Shown here: positions 36,359 to 44,346 of the stretch, in pieces
Numbering within the stretch: position 1 is the stretch's first letter
Layout of the letters: each line of letters begins with the position of its first letter
NCBI GenBank assembly: GCA_002427755.1
Contig: DIYO01000009.1
Coordinates: 437,296 to 501,295 of the forward strand
From: Roseivirga sp. UBA6052
Lineage (GTDB): Bacteria; Bacteroidota; Bacteroidia; Cytophagales; Cyclobacteriaceae
Direction: 5' to 3'
Length of the DNA stretch: 64,000 bases
The notes under the pieces: generated by a model
Told to the model about the DNA's origin: nothing
Seen by the model: the letters and a program-made list of their open reading frames with translations, nothing else
Databases searched by the model: none
Made by a program: the position numbers and the translations under genes

Positions 36359-37414
36359 TCAGACTTTGTAGAATTCTCTATACCATTCTATAAAAGCCTT
36401 TACCCCATATTCCAAAGAGGTCTTTGGCTCATAGCCTAAGTTAGTTATTAGATCTTGAACGTCTGCGTAAGTTGCAGCAACATCACCCGGTTGCATGGGC
36501 ATAAAATTTTTCTCTGCCTGTAAACCTAAGACGTTCTCTATGGTCGAAACAAAATCCATAAGCTTTACAGGAGAATTATTACCGATATTATATACCGTAT
36601 ATGGAGACTTAGCCGTTCCAGGGTCAGGCTTAGATCCGTTCCAATCTGGATTTCCTGAAGGCGGATTGTCATTAACTCTAACTACCCCCTCTACAATGTC
36701 ATCGATATAAGTAAAATCTCTCGACATTTCTCCGTTATTAAAAATATTGATCGGTTTTCCGTCAAGAATTGCCTTTGTGAATAAAAACAAAGCCATGTCA
36801 GGACGACCCCATGGACCATAAACGGTAAAAAATCTAAGACCTGTTGTAGGTAAGTCGAATAAATGACTATAAGTGTGAGCCATCAATTCGTTACTCTTCT
36901 TACTAGCCGCATATAGACTTATTGGGTGATCTACATTATGATGAATCGAGAAAGGCATTGTCTCGTTGAGTCCATATACCGATGAACTACTAGCATAGGA
37001 AAGGTGCTTCACTTTATTATGTCGGCATGCTTCTAGAATATTTACAAAACCAATTATATTACTTTCAACATAAGCCTGAGGGTTTTCCAGACTATATCGT
37101 ACTCCAGCCTGCGCGGCAAGGTTAATAACAGTATCGAATTTCTCTTCTTTAAAAAGCTTATTAACGTTTTCTTGGTCTTCTAACTTAAGCTGAATAAATC
37201 TGTAATTATCAAAAATTGAGCTTGAAACTATCTTGCCATATTCAATCTGCTCATGATTTATCCCTGTGTTTTTTAGGCGACCATGTTTGACACTAATGTC
37301 ATAGTAATCATTGATAACATCCAACCCAACAATTTCATCACCCCTTTTGAGCATTCTTAATGCTAAGTGATAGCCAATAAAACCGGCCGTACCGGTAATT
37401 AAAACTTTACCCAT
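36359..37414 (-). CDS. NAD-dependent epimerase, UDP-glucuronate 4-epimerase-like
   Basis: This 351-residue short-chain dehydrogenase of the extended type has GTAGFIG at residues 8-14 and the catalytic pair in LYAASKKS (Tyr168, Lys172). FFTVYGPWGRPDMAL and DFTYIDDIVEGV are typical of bacterial UDP-glucuronate 4-epimerases (CapI/LpsL group). The likely product is UDP-galacturonate. It overlaps the dehydrogenase gene by one base (TAATG-type), so the two act in succession. UDP-GlcNAcA as substrate is possible because the neighbour is a WbpO/TviB-type dehydrogenase. Confidence 0.83.
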   Translation of the reverse strand: MGKVLITGTAGFIGYHLALRMLKRGDEIVGLDVINDYYDISVKHGRLKNTGINHEQIEYGKIVSSSIFDNYRFIQLKLEDQENVNKLFKEEKFDTVINLAAQAGVRYSLENPQAYVESNIIGFVNILEACRHNKVKHLSYASSSSVYGLNETMPFSIHHNVDHPISLYAASKKSNELMAHTYSHLFDLPTTGLRFFTVYGPWGRPDMALFLFTKAILDGKPINIFNNGEMSRDFTYIDDIVEGVVRVNDNPPSGNPDWNGSKPDPGTAKSPYTVYNIGNNSPVKLMDFVSTIENVLGLQAEKNFMPMQPGDVAATYADVQDLITNLGYEPKTSLEYGVKAFIEWYREFYKV

Positions 37415-38688
37415 TATAATCTTGCCTCAACTTGTTCTTTAGGAAGTTTAGATTTCACATCATAAATCAATGGACTACCCTTTAATTGACTAATCTGTTT
37501 AACAGTAAATTCATTATGACCTACAGCTAAAATTACACCTTGATACTCATTGCTATACAAATCGTCAATAAGTTCAATTTCGTACTCGTCCTTTACTTCT
37601 TCCTTATTCGCCCATGGATCATAAACATCCACACTAACGTCAAAATCCTCAAGCTCTCTGATAATGTCTATTACTCGAGAATTTCTTATGTCAGGACAAT
37701 TCTCCTTGAATGTGATACCCAAAACTAAAACCCTAGAGTGATTAACGACTCTTCCGTCTTTCATTAAGAGCTTTATCATTTCAGTTGCTACAAAAGGACC
37801 AATTGAATTATTTAATCTTCTTCCGGCAAGTAATATCTGTGGATAATAGCCAGCCTTTTTTGCCTTCTGTGCTAGATAATAAGGATCAACTCCTATGCAA
37901 TGTCCCCCGACCAATCCGGGCCTAAATGGTAAAAAGTTCCATTTTGTACCTGCCGCTTCCAAGACATCAACAGTATCAATATCTAGTCTATTGAATATCA
38001 TAGCCAATTCATTGACAAAAGCAATGTTGATATCTCTCTGAGAATTCTCAATTACTTTAGCCGCCTCAGCTACTTTTATACTTGCTGCCTTAAATGTACC
38101 AGCTGTTATTACTGATTTGTACAGTTGATCTACCTGTTCTGCTACTTCGGGGGTTGAACCCGATGTAACCTTTAGAATTTTCTTTACCGTATGCTCTTTA
38201 TCACCTGGGTTGATCCGTTCTGGAGAATAACCACAAAAGAAATCTTCATTAAAAGAAAGACCCGAAACTTGTTCTAGAATTGGAACACAATCGTCTTCAG
38301 TAGCACCTGGAAAAACTGTTGATTCATAAATGACTAAATCGTTTTTCTTTAAGACTTTTCCAACAGTTTCTGAGGCCCTAATTAGAGGAGTCAAATCTGG
38401 GTTTTGATTTTCATCGATAGGGGTTGGCACAGTGACTATAAATACATTACAAGTCTCTAAATCTTGAAGTTGATCACTATTATACAGGCCAATTTCTTCT
38501 TTATTGTTTTTTAAAACTGAACGTAATAAGTCGTCTTCAACTTCCAGCGTATGATCATGTCCACCGTTCAATTCAACTATACGTGGTTTGTTAATATCGA
38601 ACCCTACCACATCATATTTCTCAGCAAAAGCAACAGCTAAGGGGAGTCCTACATATCCTAAACCAATTATTCCAATCTTGTATTCCAT
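37414..38688 (-). CDS. UDP-sugar 6-dehydrogenase, WbpO/TviB-like
   Basis: This protein of about 424 residues has three domains of the UDPG_MGDP dehydrogenase family. NAD binding is in IGIIGLGYVGLPLAVAFA, YESTVFPGATEDDC follows, and the active-site Cys is in GGHCIGVDPYYLAQKAKKAG near residue 265. The C-terminal domain has VLVLGITFKENCPDIRNS. It oxidises the C6 alcohol of UDP-GlcNAc, UDP-GalNAc or UDP-glucose to the uronate in two steps. The opening and length are closer to WbpO/TviB than to UDP-glucose dehydrogenase. A TTG one codon earlier is possible. The junction with cysQ is TGATG. Confidence 0.88.
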   Translation of the reverse strand: MEYKIGIIGLGYVGLPLAVAFAEKYDVVGFDINKPRIVELNGGHDHTLEVEDDLLRSVLKNNKEEIGLYNSDQLQDLETCNVFIVTVPTPIDENQNPDLTPLIRASETVGKVLKKNDLVIYESTVFPGATEDDCVPILEQVSGLSFNEDFFCGYSPERINPGDKEHTVKKILKVTSGSTPEVAEQVDQLYKSVITAGTFKAASIKVAEAAKVIENSQRDINIAFVNELAMIFNRLDIDTVDVLEAAGTKWNFLPFRPGLVGGHCIGVDPYYLAQKAKKAGYYPQILLAGRRLNNSIGPFVATEMIKLLMKDGRVVNHSRVLVLGITFKENCPDIRNSRVIDIIRELEDFDVSVDVYDPWANKEEVKDEYEIELIDDLYSNEYQGVILAVGHNEFTVKQISQLKGSPLIYDVKSKLPKEQVEARL

Positions 38689-39449
38689 CAATAAACCTTA
38701 AAAAATGGATTCAATAAATTCTTCTTGTTGTAAAGTAAAGAGCGGTTTTCCAAATTGACAACGTTACCTCCTAAAGAATTAATAATTGCTTGAGAAGCAG
38801 CTGTATCCCACTCCATAGTTGGGGCGAATCTAGGATAAATATCTGCTTTTCCCTCCGCAATCAACATAAACTTTAAAGAACTACCCATAGACGTAATTTC
38901 AGGCTTTGTCAATGTTGTCAAGAATTCCTGAGTCTCTTGACTTAGGTGAGACCTAGAAGCAACCACTTTCAGTCCTTCTTGACTAAAATTTAATTTATTG
39001 ATAGGTGCAAGCTTATGAATTTTTCCATCCCTTTTTACCCAAGATCCCTTTACATTTAAACCAAAATATTGCAATTCTAACACTGGAGCCTCAACTACTC
39101 CCAATATTGGTACGCCATTTTCTACCAAAGCAATATTGACAGTGAATTCTCCATTTCTTTTGATAAATTCTTTGGTACCGTCTAAAGGATCTACAATCCA
39201 AAGCATATCCCAGTCCTTCCTGAGCTCATAGGGAATATCAACTCCTTCCTCACTCAAAATTGGAATCCCAGTATCCTTCAAATGAGTTTCTATAATTTGG
39301 TGACTAACTTTATCGGCTTTTGTAAGAGGAGAATTATCCCCCTTTAATTCTAAATCAAATTCTTCTGAATTATAAACTTCTAATATCGCTTTACTTGCTT
39401 CGGAAGAAGCTTCACGCGCTATTTTTAAAAGTTGGTCAAGGTTTTTCAT
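38688..39449 (-). CDS. cysQ: 3'(2'),5'-bisphosphate nucleotidase
   Basis: This 253-residue member of the inositol monophosphatase family has Glu68 in LSEEG, DPLDGT at residues 87-92, and a C-terminal WDTAASQAI. Together these ligate magnesium. CysQ removes the 3'-phosphate of PAP (and PAPS), the by-product of sulfotransferases and of PAPS reductase. Its placement in a set with cysN, cysD and cysC shows that this operon makes PAPS and recycles PAP. It overlaps cysN by 4 bases. Confidence 0.88.
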   Translation of the reverse strand: MKNLDQLLKIAREASSEASKAILEVYNSEEFDLELKGDNSPLTKADKVSHQIIETHLKDTGIPILSEEGVDIPYELRKDWDMLWIVDPLDGTKEFIKRNGEFTVNIALVENGVPILGVVEAPVLELQYFGLNVKGSWVKRDGKIHKLAPINKLNFSQEGLKVVASRSHLSQETQEFLTTLTKPEITSMGSSLKFMLIAEGKADIYPRFAPTMEWDTAASQAIINSLGGNVVNLENRSLLYNKKNLLNPFFKVY

Positions 39450-40711
39450 CCAGTAATCATTCCAGCCGCAACAGTCTCATTTGTCGAATCGTCTATTAGA
39501 ATAAGTGATCCAGTCAAACGGTTTTTTCTATATGCATCAACGAGCAATGGTTTAGTTGATCGGATGGTCACTTTCAAGATATCATTCATTCCTAAATTCT
39601 GATAGTTTTCTTGTCTATGCAATGTATTAATATCAAGCCTGTAATGGATTTGTTTGATCATTACCTTGACCTCATTTGAAGAATGTAAAACCGTATATTT
39701 CTTCCTGATTTGAGGCCCCTCTTGATTAAACCAACATAGCATCACATCTAAGTCTTGGGTAGCTTGTGGTTGGTTATTTGGACGAACTAGCATGTCTCCT
39801 CGACTAATATCTATCTCATCTTCAAGTGTAACCGTTACACTCATTGGAGCGAAGGCCTCTTCAACCTCACCATCCATAGTTTCTATAGATTTAACCCTTG
39901 AAGTAAAGCCGGAAGGCAAAACCATAATATCATCTCCTTTTTTAAACACTCCTCCAGAAACTCTCCCGGCATAACCTCGGTAATCATGGTATTCGTCTGT
40001 TTTAGGACGGATCACCGTTTGAACAGGAAAACGACAATCGATATGATTAAAGTCGCTTCCGATATGGATTGTCTCTAGTGTATAAAGCAAAGTTGGGCCT
40101 TCATACCAATCCGTTTTATCAGACCGATTCACCACATTATCTCCATTTAGTGCTGAAATTGGTATAAATCGTATATCCTTTACATCAAGCTTTGCAGCAA
40201 AATCCTCGTAGTCAGCCTTAATCTTTTCGAAAGCTTCTTCAGAATAATCAACCAGATCCATCTTGTTTACACAAACAATTATATGAGGTATTTGAAGCAA
40301 AGAAGCTATGAACGAGTGTCGATATGTTTGCTCTACAAGACCTTTGCGCGCATCAATTAATATGAGTGCCAAGTTTGCCGTAGAAGCCCCGGTAACCATA
40401 TTTCGGGTATATTGAATATGTCCGGGAGTATCGGCAATGATAAATTTTCTTTTTGGCGTAGCGAAATATCTGTAAGCAACGTCTATGGTAATTCCTTGTT
40501 CTCGTTCATCCTTCAATCCATCAGTAAGCAGTGCAAGATCTGTGTGTTCCAAACCTCTTTTTTTACTTGATGCCTCAACATGATCAAGTTGATCTTCAAA
40601 AATTGACTTACTGTCATGAAGAAGCCTTCCAATTAAAGTACTCTTACCATCATCTACACTACCTGCTGTAGTAAAGCGTAGTAGCTCCATGTCTAAATAT
40701 GAATTTTCCAT
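39446..40711 (-). CDS. cysN: Sulfate adenylyltransferase subunit 1 (GTPase)
   Basis: This 421-residue protein has an elongation-factor-like GTPase: the P-loop is GSVDDGKSTLIGRLL at residues 17-31, then DTPGHIQYTRNM and CVNKMDLVDYS, followed by two beta-barrel domains. It uses GTP hydrolysis to drive APS formation by CysD. It is a CysN alone, not a CysNC fusion, because CysC is encoded separately. The start ATG overlaps the cysD stop by one base. Confidence 0.93.
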   Translation of the reverse strand: MENSYLDMELLRFTTAGSVDDGKSTLIGRLLHDSKSIFEDQLDHVEASSKKRGLEHTDLALLTDGLKDEREQGITIDVAYRYFATPKRKFIIADTPGHIQYTRNMVTGASTANLALILIDARKGLVEQTYRHSFIASLLQIPHIIVCVNKMDLVDYSEEAFEKIKADYEDFAAKLDVKDIRFIPISALNGDNVVNRSDKTDWYEGPTLLYTLETIHIGSDFNHIDCRFPVQTVIRPKTDEYHDYRGYAGRVSGGVFKKGDDIMVLPSGFTSRVKSIETMDGEVEEAFAPMSVTVTLEDEIDISRGDMLVRPNNQPQATQDLDVMLCWFNQEGPQIRKKYTVLHSSNEVKVMIKQIHYRLDINTLHRQENYQNLGMNDILKVTIRSTKPLLVDAYRKNRLTGSLILIDDSTNETVAAGMITG

Positions 40712-41616
40712 TAGAAATAACCCTCCTTCTTTCTATCTTCCATTGCGGTTTCAGACCTTTTGTCATCTGCTCTATTACCTCTTTCCGTTTGTCTAGCAGC
40801 AGCAACCTCAACTACAATTTTCTCTAATGTATCTGCGTCAGATTCAATTCCACCTGTAATTGTTATGTCTCCAAGTGTTCTAAATCGCACTTTCTTATTG
40901 ACTACTTCTTCTCCTTCTCTAAGATTCAAAAACTCGGAATTTGGTAGCCAAGAATTATTCCGCCAAATCACTTCCCTCTCATGTGCTATATACAATGACG
41001 GTATCTTTATGCCTTCCAAGAGAATATACTGCCAGACATCCATCTCTGTCCAATTAGAAATTGGGAAAACTCTAAAATGCTCTCCGTAATGCTTTTTACC
41101 GTTGAAAATATTCCATAACTCGGGTCTTTGATTCTTAGGATCCCATTGTCCAAAATCATCTCTATGAGAAAAGAATCTCTCTTTGGCACGTGCCTTCTCT
41201 TCATCTCTTCTAGCACCTCCCATTAATGCATCGAATTGATGCTCTTCAATAGCATCTAGCAAGGTTGTTATCTGCAGCCAGTTTCGAGATGCGTCTTTAC
41301 CCGTTTCCTCTCTCACCCTGCCCTTATCAATTGAGTCTTGAACAAGTGGAGTCACTAATTCAGCCCCAATTTCATTCGCCAAATCATCTCTAAATTGGAT
41401 GGTCTCAGGAAAATTATGTCCGGTGTCTATATGAACTAAAGGAAAGGGGATTTTAGAGGGCCAGAAAGCCTTTCGAGCCAAATGAGTAACCACAATAGAG
41501 TCTTTTCCACCAGAGAAAAGAATACCTGGTTTTTCGAACTGGGCAAATACTTCTCTTATCACAAAGATTGCTTCAGATTCCAGTTCTTGAAGATGTGTCA
41601 AGTTATACTTCGCCAT
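40711..41616 (-). CDS. cysD: Sulfate adenylyltransferase subunit 2
   Basis: This 301-residue PAPS-reductase-fold enzyme has the PP-loop FSGGKDSIVV at residues 34-43. HIDTGHNFPETIQFRDDL and GGARRDEEKARAKER follow, and the C-terminal TERGNRADDKRSETAMEDRK is characteristic of CysD. With CysN it forms APS from sulfate and ATP. The lengths of all three Cys proteins are normal. The pair occurs in sulfate assimilation and in sulfation; here the company of cysC and cysQ favours PAPS supply. Confidence 0.94.
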   Translation of the reverse strand: MAKYNLTHLQELESEAIFVIREVFAQFEKPGILFSGGKDSIVVTHLARKAFWPSKIPFPLVHIDTGHNFPETIQFRDDLANEIGAELVTPLVQDSIDKGRVREETGKDASRNWLQITTLLDAIEEHQFDALMGGARRDEEKARAKERFFSHRDDFGQWDPKNQRPELWNIFNGKKHYGEHFRVFPISNWTEMDVWQYILLEGIKIPSLYIAHEREVIWRNNSWLPNSEFLNLREGEEVVNKKVRFRTLGDITITGGIESDADTLEKIVVEVAAARQTERGNRADDKRSETAMEDRKKEGYF

Positions 41617-41619
41617 TGA

Positions 41620-42216
41620 TTAAGACGATATTTTATTTTCTATATGATTTAATACTTTGATTGCGCAATCATCGATGCTTTCATGCGCTGACTTTAAAAC
41701 AATTGTAGGATTTTCAGGAACTTCAAAGGGTGAGCTAATTCCGGTAAAGTCTTTAATCTTGCCTTCTCTAGCCATTTTATAAAGACCCTTAACATCTCTT
41801 GCTTCACAAACTTCTATCGGACAGTCAACATAGACCTCGACAAATTGCTCACTACCAACTAGAGATTTCACGGATTCCCTATCAGCCTTTAATGGCGAAA
41901 CAAAAGAACTTAAAACAATCAATCCTGCATCTATAAAAAGGTTAGCTAACTCACCAATTCTTCTTATATTCTCTTTTCTATCGTCAAGGGAAAATCCAAG
42001 ATCCTTGTTAAGACCAGATCGTATGTTATCACCATCTAAAGCATATGTCTTGTACCCTTTAGCATGAAGCTTGACTTCTAAAGCATTTGAAATTGAAGAC
42101 TTACCAGACCCAGACAAGCCTGTAAACCAAATTAATATTGGCTTCTGTTTGAGCAGCTCTTGCCTCTCTTTCTTAGTAATTCTAAAACTGTGTCTTATGA
42201 TATTATTATCTTCCAT
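41620..42216 (-). CDS. cysC: Adenylylsulfate kinase
   Basis: This 198-residue kinase phosphorylates the 3'-OH of APS to give PAPS. It has the Walker A motif FTGLSGSGKSS at residues 31-41, LDGDNIRSGLNKDLGFS, RIGELANLFIDAGLIVLSS and YVDCPIEVCEARDVKGLY. It is the first gene of the minus-strand locus, 3 bases before cysD. An inverted repeat (42224-42246) lies in its 5' leader. No PAPS reductase gene is nearby. Confidence 0.93.
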   Translation of the reverse strand: MEDNNIIRHSFRITKKERQELLKQKPILIWFTGLSGSGKSSISNALEVKLHAKGYKTYALDGDNIRSGLNKDLGFSLDDRKENIRRIGELANLFIDAGLIVLSSFVSPLKADRESVKSLVGSEQFVEVYVDCPIEVCEARDVKGLYKMAREGKIKDFTGISSPFEVPENPTIVLKSAHESIDDCAIKVLNHIENKISS

Positions 42217-42223
42217 AACTCAA

Positions 42224-42246
42224 TACCCTACCGATTTAGTAGGGTA
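42224..42246. repeat. Inverted repeat between cysC and ccmB
   Basis: The arms are TACCCTA at 42224-42230 and TAGGGTA at 42240-42246, perfectly complementary, around a 9-base spacer. It begins 8 bases before the cysC ATG and would be inside its message if transcription starts near 42249. It could be an operator or a hairpin that shades the cysC ribosome site. No T-run follows it, so a terminator is unlikely. Confidence 0.5.
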
Positions 42247-42255
42247 ATTAGAAGG

Positions 42256-42263
42256 CAAACATA
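42256..42263 (-). promoter_or_regulatory. Putative -7 element for the cysC-led operon
   Basis: Minus-strand reading TATGTTTG fits TAnnTTTG exactly. The expected start of transcription is about 42249, some 33 bases in front of the cysC ATG. I see no clear -33 TTTG at the right distance, so the call rests on the -7 match and its position in a divergent intergenic gap. Confidence 0.45.
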
Positions 42264-42264
42264 C

Positions 42265-42272
42265 TATATTTG
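42265..42272 (+). promoter_or_regulatory. Putative -7 element for the ccm operon
   Basis: Reading TATATTTG fits TAnnTTTG exactly and lies 20 bases before the ccmB start. It is separated by a single base from the opposite-facing -7 element at 42256-42263, so the two promoters are back to back and may compete. The -33 region is weak (TTTA at 42235-42238 is too far). Confidence 0.45.
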
Positions 42273-42292
42273 AAACCTAATTTTAAAAGATT

Positions 42293-42949
42293 TTGATCTT
42301 TACCCTAATACAAAAGGAATTCATACTAGAATGGAGACAACGATATGCCATTAACGGTATCATTCTATATCTAGCATCAACAGTTTTTATCTGTTATATG
42401 AGTTTTAACCTAAAACTTGGCTTAGTTGATCCGATAATCTGGAACGCTCTATTTTGGGTAATCATTCTCTTTACTGCCGTTAATGCTGTTGCCAAGAGCT
42501 TCTTGCAAGAGTCTTATGGTCGCACACTTTACTATTTCAGTCTTGTAAAGCCCGAAAGTTTCATAATATCCAAGACTATCTACTATTCAGGGTTGCTGTT
42601 GTTGATGTCTATTCTAGGCTTTTTATTCTATGCATTTGTGATGGGTAATCCTGTTCAGGACAAATTCATGTACCTATTGGTTTTATGCTTGGGTTCAATA
42701 GGCTTGTCTTCCACACTCACTTTAACAAGCGCCATAGCTTCCAAAGCATCTAATAGCAGCTCTCTCATGGCTGTATTAAGCTTCCCAATTATCATTCCTC
42801 TCTTGTTGGTGCTTATTAAAGCATCCAAAAATGCTATGGATGGGTTAGACAGGTCGGTTTATACAGACCAATTATTGACATTAGTAGCAATAAATGCCCT
42901 AATAATGGGTTTTTCTTACCTGTTATTCCCTTATCTTTGGCGCTCATAA
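42293..42949 (+). CDS. ccmB: Heme exporter protein CcmB
   Basis: This 218-residue integral membrane protein has six predicted helices and the CcmB opening FTLIQKEFILEWRQRYAING, followed by a short cytoplasmic helix. AVNAVAKSFLQESYGRTLYYF matches the conserved loop after the second helix. It is the permease partner of the CcmA ATPase, which is not in the window. The start is TTG at 42293-42295, with no better in-frame ATG before the first helix. It opens the cytochrome c maturation operon. Confidence 0.88.
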   Translation: MIFTLIQKEFILEWRQRYAINGIILYLASTVFICYMSFNLKLGLVDPIIWNALFWVIILFTAVNAVAKSFLQESYGRTLYYFSLVKPESFIISKTIYYSGLLLLMSILGFLFYAFVMGNPVQDKFMYLLVLCLGSIGLSSTLTLTSAIASKASNSSSLMAVLSFPIIIPLLLVLIKASKNAMDGLDRSVYTDQLLTLVAINALIMGFSYLLFPYLWRS

Positions 42950-42962
42950 TCAGCGCATATTC

Positions 42963-43625
42963 TTGATGAAGAAAACCTGGTGGAAAATTCTAGCAGTAGC
43001 AATATTGATCTACGCTATTCTCGGAGCCCTTTTGTTCGATGCCCCTAGACTCAACATTCTAAACGAAACTATTAGAAACTTACATTTCCATGTTACCATG
43101 TGGTTTGGGATGATTATTCTCCTTACTGCTTCTATGGTATTAGCCATTCGCTATTTAAGAACGGGAAATCAGAAATTCGATCTCTATTCAGTTGAACTGG
43201 CCAATGTTGGAGTCCTATTCTCGATACTTGGTTTAGTTACAGGTGCCGTTTGGGCGAATTATGCATGGGGAGAGCCTTGGAGTGGTGATCCTAAACAAAA
43301 TGGAGCAGCTGTATGCCTGCTTATCTATCTAGCTTATTTCGTTTTACGTAACTCTATCAACGATGAACAACAAAGAGGAAGAATAGGTGGAATCTATAAC
43401 ATTTTTGCTTTTGCTGCTTTAATTCCCTTACTCTTCATTCTTCCAAGAATGACTGATAGTCTGCATCCAGGTAATGGTGGCAACCCAGGCTTCAATGCCT
43501 ACGATATGGATAGCCGATTAAGAATTGTTTTTTACCCAGCAGTAATTGGCTGGACTTTATTAGGATTATGGATGGCATCGCTAAGAATTAGAATGCGTAA
43601 AGTCCAAAAACAACTTGAAGATTAA
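42963..43625 (+). CDS. ccmC: Heme exporter/holocytochrome assembly protein CcmC
   Basis: This 220-residue membrane protein of the heme-handling family has six helices. Heme-binding histidines are likely in LHFHVTMWFGMI and DSLHPGNGGNPG, flanking the tryptophan-rich loop WANYAWGEPWSGDPKQNGA. In textbook CcmC the loop reads WGxxWxWD; here the third Trp is Gly. It delivers heme to CcmE. It starts 13 bases after ccmB. Confidence 0.88.
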   Translation: MMKKTWWKILAVAILIYAILGALLFDAPRLNILNETIRNLHFHVTMWFGMIILLTASMVLAIRYLRTGNQKFDLYSVELANVGVLFSILGLVTGAVWANYAWGEPWSGDPKQNGAAVCLLIYLAYFVLRNSINDEQQRGRIGGIYNIFAFAALIPLLFILPRMTDSLHPGNGGNPGFNAYDMDSRLRIVFYPAVIGWTLLGLWMASLRIRMRKVQKQLED

Positions 43626-43628
43626 GAC

Positions 43629-43889
43629 ATGAAAAAAGTACTTACACTGTTAGCTCTTTTCTTTTGTTTAAATATGGTTTCTGGCCAAGATAAAATAGAA
43701 ATCACGGCAGATGACTATGAAAATACAACCGTTGAAATGGCAGACACTATGCGATCAAATGGCAAGATATATGTCGTGGTAGCCGTTGTAATGGTAGTCT
43801 TTGTTGGGCTAATTGTATACATGATCCAAACCGAACGAAAAATTACCCGTATTGAAAAAGAGGTTTTCAAAGAAAAGGATAATTCTTAG
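43629..43889 (+). CDS. ccmD: CcmD-like small membrane protein
   Basis: This 86-residue protein has a hydrophobic N-terminus that looks like a cleavable signal peptide (about residues 1-19), an acidic stretch, and one membrane helix (IYVVVAVVMVVFVGLIVYMI). A short basic coil with TERKITRIEKEVFKE follows. The position between ccmC and ccmE, the length and the single helix plus charged tail identify it as the Bacteroidota type of CcmD. It would stabilise the CcmC-CcmE complex. The sequence itself is only weakly conserved. Confidence 0.75.
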   Translation: MKKVLTLLALFFCLNMVSGQDKIEITADDYENTTVEMADTMRSNGKIYVVVAVVMVVFVGLIVYMIQTERKITRIEKEVFKEKDNS

Positions 43890-43901
43890 GGCTTTGTAAT
43901 G

Positions 43902-43909
43902 TACTTTTG
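43902..43909 (+). promoter_or_regulatory. Possible -7 element in front of ccmE
   Basis: TACTTTTG matches TAnnTTTG and lies 23 bases before the ccmE ATG, inside a 43-base gap in an otherwise tight operon. A purine-rich AGGAG lies closer to the ATG. No convincing -33 element is present, so this is only a candidate internal promoter. Confidence 0.35.
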
Positions 43910-43932
43910 CCCTTAGTAATTGAGAGGAGAGT

Positions 43933-44331
43933 ATGAAGAAATCTAGCATCATAGGCCTGGTAGTCATTGCGATAGCAGTTGCCGTAATCATTTCAACTTC
44001 AGGAAACGCGAGCTCATACGTTACATTCGATGAAGCCAAAACCATGGCAGTGAATGGACGAACTAATTCCATCCACGTAGTAGGAGAGTTAAAGAAAAAC
44101 TCATTCGGTCAGATCGTAGGACTTACCCCAAGTTCAGATCGATTAAGTGTAGAATTCACATTAGTGGATGATAACTTGAAAGAACAGGTTGTATTCCTTA
44201 ATCAACCTATGCCTACAGATTTACTTAAATCTGAAAAAGTGGTAGTAATCGGGGGGTATAAAAACGACCGATTTATAGCAGATAAAGTCTTGCTTAAATG
44301 CCCTTCGAAATACGAAGAAACCACATTATAA
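43933..44331 (+). CDS. ccmE: Cytochrome c maturation heme chaperone CcmE, CxxxY type
   Basis: This 132-residue protein is membrane-anchored, with one helix near residues 5-22 and a beta-barrel (OB-fold) domain with VNGRTNSIHVVGELKK and RLSVEFTLVDDN. The usual heme-binding His is replaced: the end of the barrel reads ADKVLLKCPSKYEE, with Cys123 and Tyr127. This is the CxxxY variant known from other bacteria and archaea that have this kind of Ccm system. It accepts heme from CcmC and passes it to CcmF. Confidence 0.9.
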   Translation: MKKSSIIGLVVIAIAVAVIISTSGNASSYVTFDEAKTMAVNGRTNSIHVVGELKKNSFGQIVGLTPSSDRLSVEFTLVDDNLKEQVVFLNQPMPTDLLKSEKVVVIGGYKNDRFIADKVLLKCPSKYEETTL

Positions 44332-44346
44332 GGCTCAAGTGTTAAG

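Noticed and set aside
40760..41089. Plus-strand open frame of 109 codons inside cysD
   Set aside because: It is antisense to a well-conserved gene, its product has no recognisable features, and it has no promoter. It is a shadow of the real frame.
38688..42216. Sulfate assimilation to cysteine as the purpose of the cys genes
   Set aside because: No PAPS reductase or sulfite reductase is nearby, while cysC and cysQ are present and coupled to glycan enzymes. Not excluded, but less likely.
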